From Daphnia carinata (lineage: Eukaryota > Arthropoda > Branchiopoda > Diplostraca > Daphniidae), in assembly GCF_022539665.2 (NCBI RefSeq), contig NC_081334.1, forward strand, positions 5,798,424 through 5,862,423: a DNA stretch of 64,000 bases, in the 5' to 3' direction. A program made the translations under genes and the position numbers. The notes below the pieces were generated by a model. It saw only the letters and a list, made by a program, of their open reading frames with translations. It made no database searches and had not been told where the DNA came from. This document shows positions 25,032-39,896 of this stretch, in pieces (position 1 is the stretch's first letter; every line of letters begins with the position of its first letter).

Positions 25032-28000
25032 TTAAAAAACATGGGTGACGACGGTTGGGGACGATCGACAATTCAGCCAACTATTACTTCTTTTAACAGC
25101 TACGGCAATAGAGGAAGCTGTAAATATTGGTTCCAATAATTCCTGGCACTGTTGTTCTTCGACGTTTGTTTCCGTTTTGTGTTGCTGTGGCAAACACAGT
25201 TCAATGGCCGCTCCGTCCGAAGATTTCAGATTGTTATCCATTTTGAGCGAAGGACCAAGTCCTCTAGATGTCATTCTGCTGGGATGATATACAACCTGAT
25301 GCCAGAATATAATATTAGTAAAAAGTACACACAGTCCAAACAACACACAATGACCCGCGCGATGAAATCAAGCAGAAAAAGTTCGAGTGCTACCCCCTTC
25401 ACTTGTAACCTGGCAACGGTTGTAATGCGCTTATGCAAAAACGGAAGAACTTTCTACTTCAAAGTTGAAGCTACAATCTCTTTTTTTCTTATATTACTTA
25501 TTTGCTTTAACTGTTTGTTTGTTTTTTTATGACGTGCTGTACGTATTTAATAATGTCACCTTTCTGTGGAGCTCATGATGAGATCTGCGAACCTGTCGCC
25601 GTGAGAAGTAACCGTATACCATGGGATTGAAGCAAGAATTTGTACACCTTTGGTTGATACGTAAACGATGAAAACACAAACGAAAAATGTAACAAAATAA
25701 GAACAGATTCCATCTTATTAACGGAATGAATGACAAAATAATTACGCGAAAAGGAAAAGGCCTTTTTGGATCCGTTGGTCGACTTGAAGCGCGGAATCAC
25801 GATCACACCAAAACCTAAATAAGACAATTCTAAGTTGGATATATCGTGAACAAAATAATGGTCTCACTAAAACTATGGATTAAATAATTTCAGACATTTT
25901 TGAAATTATCCCCATCCATTCCATGTTAAGTGTAGCAAAAAAAAAAGAGGCAACTGAGTGAATTGAAGACAAGCAAAAGCTGCGTGAGTTATTACCAGAT
26001 GCTCATAATGTTGTATGGCGTCCAGCAGAAGATAAAAACCGAAATGATCACGAGAGTCATTTTGACCGTTTTGATGCGTGCTCGTCCGAGCGTGCCGACT
26101 GTCACTCGACGAATACCCTCCTGTTGTCCAACTGCTTGATAAAATGCAAAAAGTCATTCTTAAGTTGTGAATATTTTCAAGGTTTTTCAAGTTATGTCTT
26201 GTAAGGAAAAAAAACCATTCCTCCCAAGGATATATCTATACTCCGGTAATTCCTCTTTGACTGTGGGCTTTTAGAGGATTTTCTTTTATATTTTTCTCCC
26301 ACTTTAATGGCCTTCTTACCTTCCTTGCTCCTTCGACTGATCTCGCACAGAATGGAGCTATATGTGAAGACGAAAACGGCAAGAGGCAGAACATACATCA
26401 TCAGCATGCCGAAGGCGGCATAGGAAATCTCGTGAGCTCTTGTCGGAAACGAATCGAAAGTGACGCACTGTTCGTACCTATAGGAAGCACAATTCAGTTT
26501 CGTACGGCTGCAATCTGATTTCACAATTTCATATTTACCAAGGGTATTCGGGGTGAGCTTTGACGCGGAAAACGAAAACCTAGAAAAACGTATAAAATCG
26601 ATAAAAATCGATGAATAGTCTATCGTGTACAGTTGACATCTAATAAAGCGAAAGTAACCGAAAATGTTTAGATAGTTGATTTCGATTGAAACAAGCGAAA
26701 GGAAAGCGGGGGCGACATAAGTAAGGTGATTTAAAAGAAAAAAAAATTAAATGCCATCTCTATTAGGGATCTGTGAATAGGGATTCATACAACAATCAGC
26801 TTTCATGTTCAACCACAAGTGCAACCGCCAACGTACTTCATCAGCCAGTGTCAATCAGGACATAATGTCAGATCGTTCTGTGACAAACGCACTGCCTCAA
26901 TAGACACTAACGTTGAACACAGAAATAATAGCATACCGACCTGGGGCAAACTGCAAATGACGGAACATGCCCAGGCAATAGCCAACATGAATCGGCCTCG
27001 TCGTCTCCAGTAATCTAATTTCATGGGTTGCAAAATGGCACCGAATCTATGACCAGAAGCAAAAGAATACATTTAAACAATGACGTCATAGAAATTCAAT
27101 TGATTGGGACAATTTTACCTGTCAATGCTGATGCATACCAAGACAAACGAAGAAAGAAATAATCCGAACGTTCGGAAAAAGGCAAGAATTCGACAGGCAA
27201 AATCACCTGCTCTCCATTGTACTGTAGCAGCCCATCCTATCTCAATTGGCATGAGCAGCAATGTAACCTAGGCGACCAATTGACAGAAAAACAAAACACA
27301 ATTTCAGTACCAATTAAAAAGGAGGAAAAAGGATGGCGACGCATTAGCGTCTTAATTATGCAATCGTATACAGTCAGTGTTTCACAGGTGGCACAAAAAA
27401 AAAAATAAATAAATAAGGAGCACATCAAACAGGCTAATTGTAAAAGCGTTCTATTTCCGGGACTTTAATAGCTAATCAAATGGCCTAAATAGATTAGAAT
27501 GGCTTCAAGGCTTAATTTAGTAAGAAAACTTGAATCGAGCAGTAGAACCTCCCTAAATTTCTATTCATGGTAATGGAGGATAGACAATCACCGTAACTGC
27601 GTATCAGCCGCATACCTGTGTAATCGTCAACATACCAGACTTAATGGTCTGACCGGTTAAATAAGACGAAGCCGATTGGTGCGTGACATTGAATCACATT
27701 CACGTGATTCTTCATACAGTACAGTTTGTAGCTGGATAGATGTCGGCCAGGCAAAAGTCGTGATCCCCAAGTTCAAAGTCATCAATTCAAGTTGCCTGCG
27801 TTCAACAATTCTTCCCCGATAACCTCTTTTCCTGTACATTAGTTTCTCTTATTGTTTACCGGATCCCAATAACAGAGGATGCATAGACTGTTACACAACG
27901 TAATGGCTCGAAAGGTCGACTAGTAAGTCAGTGGCAAAAAAAAAAAAAGGAAAGCGTAGCGCCAGGATCGAACGTAACGACGTCGGCCATTAGCGTGAAT

Positions 28001-29881
28001 CCACTATCCTCCATCCACTATATCCTCCTTTTATTTATGTTTCCAATCCATTTGGTACCTTCTTCCTATGTATTCGCAACGTCTAGAACGGGTAGGTCTC
28101 TGTGCACGAAGCGACAGACTAATCTTATGTCGAAGCATTCAGCGCCGGACAAACACGAGATTGAATCAGCATGTCTTTTGGCATGTCTCCTTCACATCGC
28201 TTTCAGACATTAGCCTCGTTAAGATTGAGTCCGGAATCATACACGCAAGCTCGAATGTCGCTGATCACGTAGCCAATATTTCTCAAGACAAACAGGAACA
28301 AGCCAACTGCGCAGAAGTAAAAAAAAAATAATGAATTATTATTATGAATCCGAATAACAAACAAAACACCCGATGGGTATCCCCTTTCCATCATCACGGA
28401 TAGTAAAAAGAAAGAAAATGGCTGTCAGGTAAAGAACTCCGTAAAAGAATGCGAAAATAAAAAGTATGAAGTGATTATTGATTGCAGAAGGTTTTACGAT
28501 TTCGCCAACGTGTAGAGTCGCTGTGTTATGTATGCATAAGTTTTTTGGTGGGGGCCACCATCTGGATACACGGTTTCGAGTTCTGCCCGTCGGAAACAAT
28601 GTCGAACCACCCCTCTTTTTTCACGGTGCGGGAGTGGACGCGTGATGACCTTTCTCAGATCATAAAGCAGCAATAATCTCGTAGAGTCAGAGGACATACT
28701 ATATTAGGACTGCTGCTCGACGGGGATTCCATTTTTGTTTTTGAACACCGAAATTCTTGGTGAGTTTCGCCAAAAAACAACCTCGGTGCTTGGCAATATG
28801 ACCAAAGCGTATCATTTGTTGTCATGTTTACAAGTCTGTTGCCCGGGTCGGAGCAACAGTTCTTCGCCTCCCGAGCCGGCAAGTATCACATGTGGGCTAT
28901 CCCGACGGCGATAAAAACTATGTTTATTGTTATGTCAAGACATACTTTAGTCATTTCTGGGGAACCATAGAATGACGACAGAGCATGCTTTCCCACTTGA
29001 TTAACGACGGCGAAGAGAAAGGTTAGGCCAATAGCTCAGTCGATGTGACATGAAATAGTCACATCCTATCAAACTACGACAGTTTCGAGAGGGAAGTGAT
29101 GGCAGACAAGCTGAGACAAACGACGTAAGATGGATGCAACTTTGTAACTTCTAGCATTTCAACAGCGTCAATGTTACCATTCACATTGGATATTACGCAC
29201 GTGTCGTCAAGTTTGCTCCGTGCCCCGCTCATCTTACAGAAGCAAATATGGCTCAACAGGGGTATCTTAAGAGCATACCATTATGGACCTGACTGTTTCG
29301 TTTTGGCTTTAGCCATCGCGTAAAAAGAAAAACAAGTCGAGCTATTTTGATGACGGTTCAAAGGGAAACCCTGCAACGTTATTCAAATAGCTATTTATGG
29401 CGTGAGGTATACGTGATAACCAAACTAATTAAAGGCAGAATCTTGTCGGCAATTTAAATCAAACGTCTTAGCAACGGGGCGTCTAGATTAATACCGACTT
29501 TCACAGGTTCCCCGGGAATTCAATCTTAAACAATAAATCACTAAGGATAAAACGAAAAAAATGTTCACTCACCAGAAGGTCGGCGATGGCTAGATGAGTA
29601 AGCATAATATTGACACGGGGATTACTGATGTGCCGTCGTTTGATCAGATTAACCAAAACGGTGATGTTGCCGCATACGGAGATGATGAGAAGGACACTGT
29701 AAGTGGTGATGGACACAACATGGCCGTCGTTGAAAGTCATGTCGATTGGCAACATAGACAAATCAACGGTGCTTGCCGTCTCGAATTCCGGGTTGATGGT
29801 GCTGCTAGCCAGAAACAAACTCTCGCGTTCCGTCATCAAACACGAATCACTATTGCTTTCGTTCAGACACATAGTGCCCAT
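25032..29881 (-). CDS. AKHR: AKH/red pigment-concentrating hormone-type receptor (class A GPCR), 9 exons
   Basis: This is a seven-helix plasma-membrane receptor of the GnRH-receptor superfamily. Its arthropod AKH/RPCH members couple peptide hormone to energy mobilisation. Exons: 29573-29881, 27119-27267, 26941-27046, 26539-26579, 26320-26477, 25996-26131, 25746-25814, 25560-25647, 25032-25295; 439 aa, all phases consistent. TM1 is about 55-80, with GN in GNITVLVNL. TM2 contains LAIADLLV. TM3 ends in SIDRF (a DRY variant). TM5 has MLMMYVLPLAVFVFTY and ILCEI. TM6 has FIFCWTPY. TM7 has GLFLFACTNSCFNPMVYGYF with NPxxY. Cysteines in FACRI and YEQCVTF would form the usual disulfide. N7 (NES) is a sequon. 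ATG 29881 is chosen because an acceptor at 29928 places the 5' UTR splice just upstream; the open frame continues to an ATG at 30085, which would be intronic. The match to AKHR/RPCHR seems better than to the corazonin receptor, but subfamily is inferred. Confidence 0.9.
27268..29572. other. Long first coding intron of the AKH/RPCH receptor gene
   Basis: This 2.3 kb intron sits in the codons for TM2 (LAIADLL|V). The phase closes directly across it. I see no coding exon inside. Some tRNA-like fragments (near 27965 and 29030) were examined and rejected. Confidence 0.6.
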
Positions 29882-29928
29882 AAGAGAAACTCGGCTCTGT
29901 TGGGCCTCCTCGTTCGGATAATGGCGAC
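29882..29928 (-). other. 5' UTR part of the AKH/RPCH receptor coding exon
   Basis: An acceptor with a pyrimidine tract (TTTCCTCGTCCAG) ends at 29929. The 47 bases from 29928 to the ATG contain no other ATG. They would be joined to the leader exon at 32895-32996. Confidence 0.6.
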
Positions 29929-30505
29929 CTGGACGAGGAAAAGAAAACAAATGAACACACTCCTTAATTACGGTGGCACCATTTGTAAACAACTGTTTGA
30001 CAACGAATATTGAATTACAGGCGAAAAGAAATAAGGAAGGATACAAGCCATTATAAATGGTGCTTCTTCGACAGTCTTTGATCATGTGAATCGCAAAGAT
30101 CGATAGCTTTCGTCTTGAGTGGATTTTGTTTTAGACATGATTGTATCGGAAAAAAAGGGCAATTTCTATATAGTTACGCTAGTTGATCAAGCGTAAGTGA
30201 AGAGAAATCGAGGAGGCGGAATAATGCATCCGGAACTCGGTAAAGTGATTCCATTATTCATCCTAACTTTTGCGGTTTTAACAACACAAGTCCAATGCCA
30301 AAGCAAATAAAAAAAAACTTTATCTTTGATTCGCAACATAAACGAATGAAAAGAAGCGCGGGTGGTCGAACATCCGCCAAGCCTTTGTAACCCAAAACAC
30401 AACACAAAAATTGTTGAACAAAAAAAAATTGAAGAGGCGAACATATGATTCGAGAGACTGTCACTACTCCGCAGTCAGCCGGTTAAAAGCGGATGATGAA
30501 AACCG

Positions 30506-30847
30506 TCATTCAGGGAGCCTAGTCGTCATTATTTGCTTTGTGTCGGCGTCTGCTGGTGATGATAGGCCCGGAATGCTAACATGACCATCCCAAGTGTCCC
30601 GTGGCGTCGCTCCATCAACTTTGACGGATGAACGAAAAGCTCGAATCGGCCACACGCACACAACACAGTGCCCGTTTGGCAAAATGTACACCGCACACGC
30701 TATAGGTGAAAAGGGTTCGCACAAAATCGACATATCTCCCTGTGATTCTTTCTTTGCTACCGCTATTCGAGCTGCTTCATTCGTAATCATGTTGCTGCTG
30801 ACTAACTGTAATCCTTCGCGTGGGATCCTTGTAAAGACAGTCGGCAT
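30506..30847 (-). CDS. Unrecognised 113-codon open reading frame
   Basis: This ATG-to-TGA open frame of 113 codons lies inside the inferred leader intron of the AKH/RPCH receptor, on the same strand. The composition looks protein-like (mixed hydrophobic and charged residues; three Cys-containing stretches such as HCVVCVW), unlike the homopolymer-driven frames elsewhere. I recognise no domain, signal peptide or family. A 91-codon frame overlaps it on the plus strand. It may be a lineage-specific small gene, a relic, or chance. Confidence 0.25.
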   Translation of the reverse strand: MPTVFTRIPREGLQLVSSNMITNEAARIAVAKKESQGDMSILCEPFSPIACAVYILPNGHCVVCVWPIRAFRSSVKVDGATPRDTWDGHVSIPGLSSPADADTKQIMTTRLPE

Positions 30848-32894
30848 AGGGGGAGACTTTTGGGTATAATGCCCAAGACGTCTGTCTTTAGGACGTCAAG
30901 TGCTTAGGTCATTAATTGCTTGCACAACTGATGACGTCGAGTTCTGCGGCTCTTCTTGGATGTTTTTTTTTCGTTGCTAAAATCAGACATGAAACCGAAG
31001 CAACTTTATTGATTGGAGCACAGCGATGGTTTCACGAAAAGGGCGGATGTATTACCAAGTAGTATTGTTCTAATCTTAATGAGGCGGTATAAGAGTCGGG
31101 CGAGTCCTAAGCCGGCGTGAAAACATCATTTCGTTTCGGACAGTGAAAAACACTCAGATGCATCCAGGGGACGACCTATTTACGCCTAGATTTCTGTATA
31201 AGAAACGATAACTTATAAAAAATTTGACCTTTTCCCCTTCAACTTGGCGAAAAATTTGGCGTCGAAACTTCGCCATATTTCATATCGCTATGCGTCGATA
31301 TCGCATGTGACTATATATGGAATATAAATATAGCTCTTTTTTTTTTGTATTGCGCATAGCCTAACAGTGCCTGGCTGTTGGGTAGGAAATAAAAACAAAA
31401 TTTTACTTGTAGCAGAATGGCTATCATGAAATTATAGCAATTCCTCACGGATGAAAATAGAAATGGTAATAAAAATAAAGTCCAAAAGACCATTAGGCAT
31501 TCATGTCTGAATGTTTTCGACCAAACATAGTCAAACGGATTTTTAAGACTTGTACCAAAATCTGTCTATCTTCAGTCATAACATTATACCACCTCACTTG
31601 AAAAGACGTTGCCGGCGCTTTGACTGGAATTTTGCAAAAAAGTTGTCACAAAAGAGACTATGCCGCTCGTACGGCCTGCATCTATGCGCACTTTGCTATT
31701 TGTGGACCAAGTTTTGGAAACAGTTGAGATATGAGTCGTCAGCGAACGACTACACACGCAGAAATGTGGGCAATATCCGTATTTCATCTTTGTGTGTCTG
31801 CGTCACACAGTCCATTTAAGACACGGGACCGTGCAGAGAACAGATTTTTTTTATGTGCTATCCGTTCTTCATCACTCTTCGCCATTTGAGTGGGTCACAT
31901 TTTTGTTTATTTACTTTGCAAATAGCATTGGCTATAGAGGTGTTCCGTACCGGGGCTTGTCCACGTCCAATCACTATCGCCTACGTAAAATGCATTCGCA
32001 TCGAACCCCATCATAACAAAAATGAACTTTCTGAACAAACAGAAGATGACCCTAGGATGAGTGGCAAATAAACCCCCCGCCAATCGAGAGATGAAGCCAT
32101 TGGTCATAAATTCTACTGAAACTCTCTATGTCAGTCAGTCAAGCCAAACGGCGATGGGCCGAAGCAATAGACGGAAGCCTTTTTGACCCTTTTCCACGTT
32201 CAATTAACGGCCAGCTTTTCACAATCGATAGGGACGTGAAGCGGGTAGGCAGACAACTAGCCGCGTATGGTCAGGAAGGTCACGAATAAAATAGAATCAA
32301 AGTAAACAACGTTTCGAGATAAATTAAAAACGTTGTCGGTACGTGAAAGATATACGGCCATCATCAACGGTGATGAACAGTCGCTGGCGCGTGCCACTCA
32401 TAACTGGTCAGCAGTTTTCTTGCCTTTCTGTTTGTTTTGCTATTCTGCAGAGGTAACTTCATTTGCATCGGCAGATCGACTCGAATCCTTAAGAAAATTA
32501 ACCGCACTACCACTTAATTAATATTTTCTGCTTTTAACAGTGTTTTTTGTTTTTTCCTCGTTTGTGACTCAACGAAAATGGGAAAGCCACATCACTTTGC
32601 CACCAACCAATTATAAACACAATTTCAAAGCTGAAACTAACTAAAAAATTAAATCTTTAAAAAAGGTAAAACTAAATTACGATCCCTAGCTAGTATCCTT
32701 GTTCGTACATGTAAAAGCCTGTGGCAACCGAAAATGTTGCACTAGAATTTCTATGGCTAACGACTTGCGTCACAGGTGAAAGAGAAAGAAGGGAAAAATA
32801 GCGTCTTACGTCTACAGGTGAGATGAGATATTTAGATTTAAAGATGTACGTGGAAGATATAAAGAGAATAAAAAAAAAAAACGGACGGACTTAC
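30848..32894. other. Remainder of the AKH/RPCH receptor leader intron
   Basis: This 2 kb of mixed-composition sequence has no convincing coding exon on either strand. A TATATA-rich patch is at about 31311-31335. It is assigned to the leader intron because the nearest strong minus-strand donor upstream of the coding exon is at 32895. Confidence 0.45.
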
Positions 32895-32996
32895 TTCCAG
32901 TGGATGAGCGGGAATGGTGGCAGCTGTCGCACGGTTTTCACTGGCGGAATCAGAGTATATCGTCGAATGATGAGGCTGGACGTTCGAATGCCGACT
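32895..32996 (-). promoter_or_regulatory. Probable transcription start and leader exon of the AKH/RPCH receptor gene
   Basis: On the minus strand a perfect arthropod initiator TCAGTC lies at 32993-32998 (A+1 at 32996). At +18 to +23 the sequence CCAGCC matches the first six positions of the MTE consensus (CSARCS). The 102 bases down to a strong donor (TGGAA|GTAAGT) at 32895 contain no ATG. Splicing to the acceptor at 29928 gives an ATG-free 5' leader ending at the receptor start codon. An intermediate untranslated exon cannot be excluded. Confidence 0.45.
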
Positions 32997-32998
32997 GA

Positions 32999-34053
32999 AA
33001 CTCGAACGCAATGGAACAGAGCATCTTTACTGATGTGGCTCCTCGGACCGAATGGGTCGACTTGCGACGCCAGCTTCAACGGCTACTGATGGAGGCGCGA
33101 AGCGCGGGCGCAGCTTCTTGCTATCCGCTCTTCCCTCCTCCTCCTCCACCACCCATTCTGATAAGATACGTTTCGTGTCTCGGATTTTGGATACTCCTAC
33201 TCGCTTTTTCTTTTTTATTCTTTGAATGACGAAACGGAGAGAGACGGGCTTCAGACTACGATGATCTGTCATACGGGGGGACAAAAGTAGTGAATCAGTT
33301 TGGAGATTGTACGTCGCTTGTCGACCTTGCCATTTGCCCATTGACTCACATTGTCTGCTAGTGATTTGGTCGTGATAAACCAAGACGAGAATAGAACTCG
33401 TCTGGTGAGCACGTCGCAAGTCCCTTTAAAACGTATTGCTTCTCCCCCCCAATGGCTTTTATCAAAGTCAACTCACCTGAATTATCTCGAAATTTCCGTC
33501 GCTGTTTACTATTTGTAGGGTGGCTAGGCCTAACTGGTGATTGTGTTTCGTAATACAATTGCTTTTTTTCCTTTCCGGGGGCATGCCAACAAGGACGTCA
33601 ACTTGTTTCATTAGTTCGACAAGGGCGGGAACCGAGGACGTGAATCTATTCAGCGGTCAGTGGACACGAGATCCGAATCGAACCTAATAATCCTCTTTAC
33701 AATTTTGTATATACTTCAATCGCAGCCGTTTGTTACCTGCAAGTTGGAGACGCTTTTTCCAGGTTAAAGCTGATGATCTTCATTGTGCCTCTTCACGGAA
33801 TATTCTGTTCTTATCTTACTGATTTTTTCTTTCTTTTTCTTCTTTATGAGAAAAAAAGAAAAATACTAAAAAAGACCCTGGTGGACGGATAAGGGAAAGA
33901 GATATAGTTGAAGGTTAGTCGTATTTAATATTCGTTACAAGTCAAGTGTATAAAGTTTTACATCCTTGTGGTGGGCGGTGAAGCAGTTGTTATTCCCTCC
34001 ATGTCGAACCCAACCAAATAATCAGGTGTAAAATGTGGTCAAAGATGTAGAAA
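32999..34053. other. Intergenic region between the GPCR promoter and BORCS8
   Basis: The segment next to the inferred GPCR start (about 33000-33130) is GC-richer, as expected near a promoter. The rest is AT-rich 3' flank of BORCS8 with no coding exon. It contains the ATTAAA poly(A) signal listed separately. Confidence 0.5.
33924..33929 (-). terminator. Candidate poly(A) signal of BORCS8 (ATTAAA)
   Basis: TTTAAT on plus reads ATTAAA on minus, the commonest variant of AATAAA, 125 bases beyond the BORCS8 stop codon. No closer canonical signal was seen. Confidence 0.4.
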
Positions 34054-36364
34054 TCACGGCTGGTAAATACTGCTTTGCGGCCTGGTCGGTCCGGGCGGTG
34101 GTAATTCGCTACCCGTCGACGGCTCCGACGCTGAAAAGCGCTTGTACATGGATTGGCTCTTCTTTTGTCTGTTTTTGGTTTGGATAAAAGCCAAAGATAA
34201 GAATAGTAGCATTATTAGGTGGTCGAAATCCAAACAAAAGGTGGTGTGAGGGAGAAAAAGACGGTATAAGAAGGAATGATGGGTAACTAACAAGAATAGA
34301 TATTTCTGTACCACAAAAGAAATTTGGAATCTCCGGGCAATCAGGCAGTCAACTCAATGGGGACAAATTGGCCAAACTAAAACAAAAAGAAATAAAAAAA
34401 AAAAATAAAACAATTGAAAATAAAGAAAATGTATCGCAGAAGGTGACAATCGAAGGTGGTAAGAACAATTGAAACAAGGAAAAACGAAAATTCAATTGCA
34501 AAAATGATAGAAAAAAAAGGCCAAGAGAAAGAAAGGACGAGAGATTGAGGTAAATCCGTTTTCTAATTACTTTCGCGAGTCACGATAACGCAGCTGTTGT
34601 CGGTAGAAAATGGCGTTCTTCAACGACGCGGCGCACGCCTCAAAAGGATCCTTGGCCTTGGTGATCTCGTTGACGGCACTATATTCCATAATAAGAAAGA
34701 AAAAAAAAAGGTTGTAGAAAACATGCGAATGTATAATAAAACATTTCTGTGAAGAGTAAAGCGGAGTATACAAGCTCCGTTGGACCACAATGACACGATC
34801 GGTTAGATTACGAGTGTACCTAACACAACATAATTAAGCCGTTTTTCTTTGGGTTGTGTGGAACTCTTTCGTTCCACTACCGTTTTATCAAACGAAACTA
34901 TAAGGCAAACGATATGTAACTAACTAGCGTACTCCGGCTTACTGTCAATAGGTGGTTCCTATCTGCCATGATGGCTCCATGTCTTCTGCTTTCGAAAGCA
35001 GAAACGGGTCGACTTTAATGAGATTCTTTCTCTGCATTAGACTTTATGTAAAAGAAAAAAAGGAGGCTCAGAATTTTCTCGACTTTCTAAATTGGTTTCT
35101 ACACATTTTAATTTCAAACAGATTAATGGTAGAAGTATTATTTTTAAGGTCTTGGGAGATGAATCGACTGGCTGGAATCAATAGGCTTTGCCATTATAAA
35201 TGTAAATCGACCTTTACGAAAATGGCCTTTTTGCCCGGGTTGCATAGGCGTAAAAATTCACTCAATAATAGGATTTAGATAACAATAAAGAAAATCAGGA
35301 ACCTATTTTCACTGCATTCCTAATAAAGGGATCTCCAAAGAAAGAAAAGGATGGTAAACGTACCGAGGCAAACGAAAAACGTACGCAGGAGCTATAACAA
35401 GTTTAGGGCTGATATCAGTGATGGAACGACTGGAATCATTCATACAAAAATATTCTTTTCCCGATCTTTTAAAACTCGCAATAAGAGGCGCCGAATGCTT
35501 ATTTTCGTTAAATTATTCACGAATATGAAAAAATTTTACGCAGAGGGTTGTCTACAATACCTGACAGCGTAGTCCGCGTCGTAGCAGCGTCCCTGTAGCT
35601 GCTCGTGGAGTTGTCCGAATTCACCGCGTTTCTCCACCATAAAGGGAAGCGCTTTCCGGACATGCTCTTGGAGGCGGTACAAAGCTAAGCTAGGCTCGTT
35701 GGCCACGACATGCATGTTTTCAGAAACGCGTTCCATCGCTACGTGACCAAAAACAAACAAAAATGAAATGAAAGAAGGCCAGGCAGGCAACCATATATTA
35801 CCCCACAACTTTTTTTTATTTCAAAATCTACCTTCTTACTGCCTTTAATTTGTGAATATAATTTTTTTTATATCATGTTCTATAGTCTGTACTTTATGAT
35901 CTTTCAATTGCCAAAACTCTCCTATAGATTTTTTATAGTCCAATCCATAACTCGCATAGACATTATTTCTTTCTTTTTTCACTGGAAGTGATGTAGTACT
36001 GTGAATTCATCATACCGGAAAATGAATAAACTTGGCATGCCTACTACAAAAGTATTAAGTTATGTTTGGCCTTGATTGGTCTCGGTGGGTAACATTATTT
36101 CTCAAAGAAAGTCAAGGACGTATCAAAGTATTACCTCATAGGCATAAATGATAGAATACCAGAATCCCTGATAGATTTTTGAAATACGAGGTGGGGCGTA
36201 AAGGGTCACACATTTTTCAATTTCTTTCCTACTCATCGTTAGAATCACATACATAGTGCATATTTTGCCATTCTATCAATTATCAATATAGTAAAATTTA
36301 TTTTACCTCTTCGCGCCTTGATGTCCAGATCAGTTTCTTTGTGTGGTGCTGCAGCAGAAGCCAT
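34054..36364 (-). CDS. BORCS8: BLOC-1-related complex subunit 8 homologue (MEF2BNB), 4 exons
   Basis: This is a small subunit of BORC, the complex on the lysosome surface that recruits Arl8 and kinesin to move lysosomes outward along microtubules. Exons: 36307-36364, 35561-35738, 34571-34678, 34054-34168; 152 aa against about 119 in human. The diagnostic core is in exon 2: residues MHVVANEPSLALYRLQEHVR then KALP, matching the human VYVLANEPSVALYRLQEHVR core, followed by DADYAVSAV (human EYACSAV). The C-terminus is a Pro/Ser tail (ELPPPGP), again as in human. The last junction needs the acceptor at 34168 (AAACAG), which restores phase; simple read-through of exon 3 would stop at once after RDSRK. 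It starts at the only ATG of exon 1 and shares a 211-base divergent promoter with the PRMT6-like gene. Confidence 0.92.
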
Positions 36365-36575
36365 TTTCTTGTAACTGTATGGTTCTCTGCTTTCAATTAA
36401 ACGTGTTGTCTTATTGTGCTGATTCACTCAAGTGACGAATTCTATATAACAGCAGCAGACGACATCAGCTAGCAGATGACGCTAAAATATCGATTTTCAG
36501 AATCCAGCACTGTCCGTTCGGTCCCCACGTGTGATTGGACATTTTAACGTTTTCTAAACTTGCGTTTCGTGTGCC
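36365..36575. promoter_or_regulatory. Bidirectional promoter of BORCS8 and the PRMT6-like gene
   Basis: Only 211 bases separate the two start codons. Within it are a TATATAA-like word near 36443, a seven-of-eight DRE match (TATCGATT, 36488-36495), a canonical E-box CACGTG (36526-36531) and an inverted CCAAT box (ATTGG) just after it. Such divergent housekeeping promoters commonly combine these elements. Which start sites are used cannot be told from sequence. Confidence 0.7.
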
Positions 36576-39879
<3,304 letters not shown>

Positions 39880-39890
39880 TAATGCGGGTG

Positions 39891-39896
39891 AATAAA
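39891..39896 (+). terminator. Poly(A) signal of the PRMT6-like gene
   Basis: AATAAA lies 12 bases after the TAA stop and is followed by an A run, implying a very short 3' UTR if it is used. Confidence 0.5.

Noticed and set aside
27955-28020. tRNA-like fragment (reverse complement of GCCAGGATCGAAC)
   Set aside because: The T-loop-like GTTCGATCC is present but the flanking bases do not pair as a T stem, and no anticodon or D arm can be placed.
29025-29100. AATAGCTCAGTCG, resembling a tRNA A box
   Set aside because: There is no B box (GGTTCGANNCC) at the right distance and no acceptor stem.
29882-30085. N-terminal extension of the GPCR frame to ATG 30085 (68 more codons)
   Set aside because: A good splice acceptor at 29928 interrupts it, the extra sequence has no signal-peptide pattern, and the chance LFLFAC string in it is not the TM7 motif, which is correctly encoded at 25746-25814.
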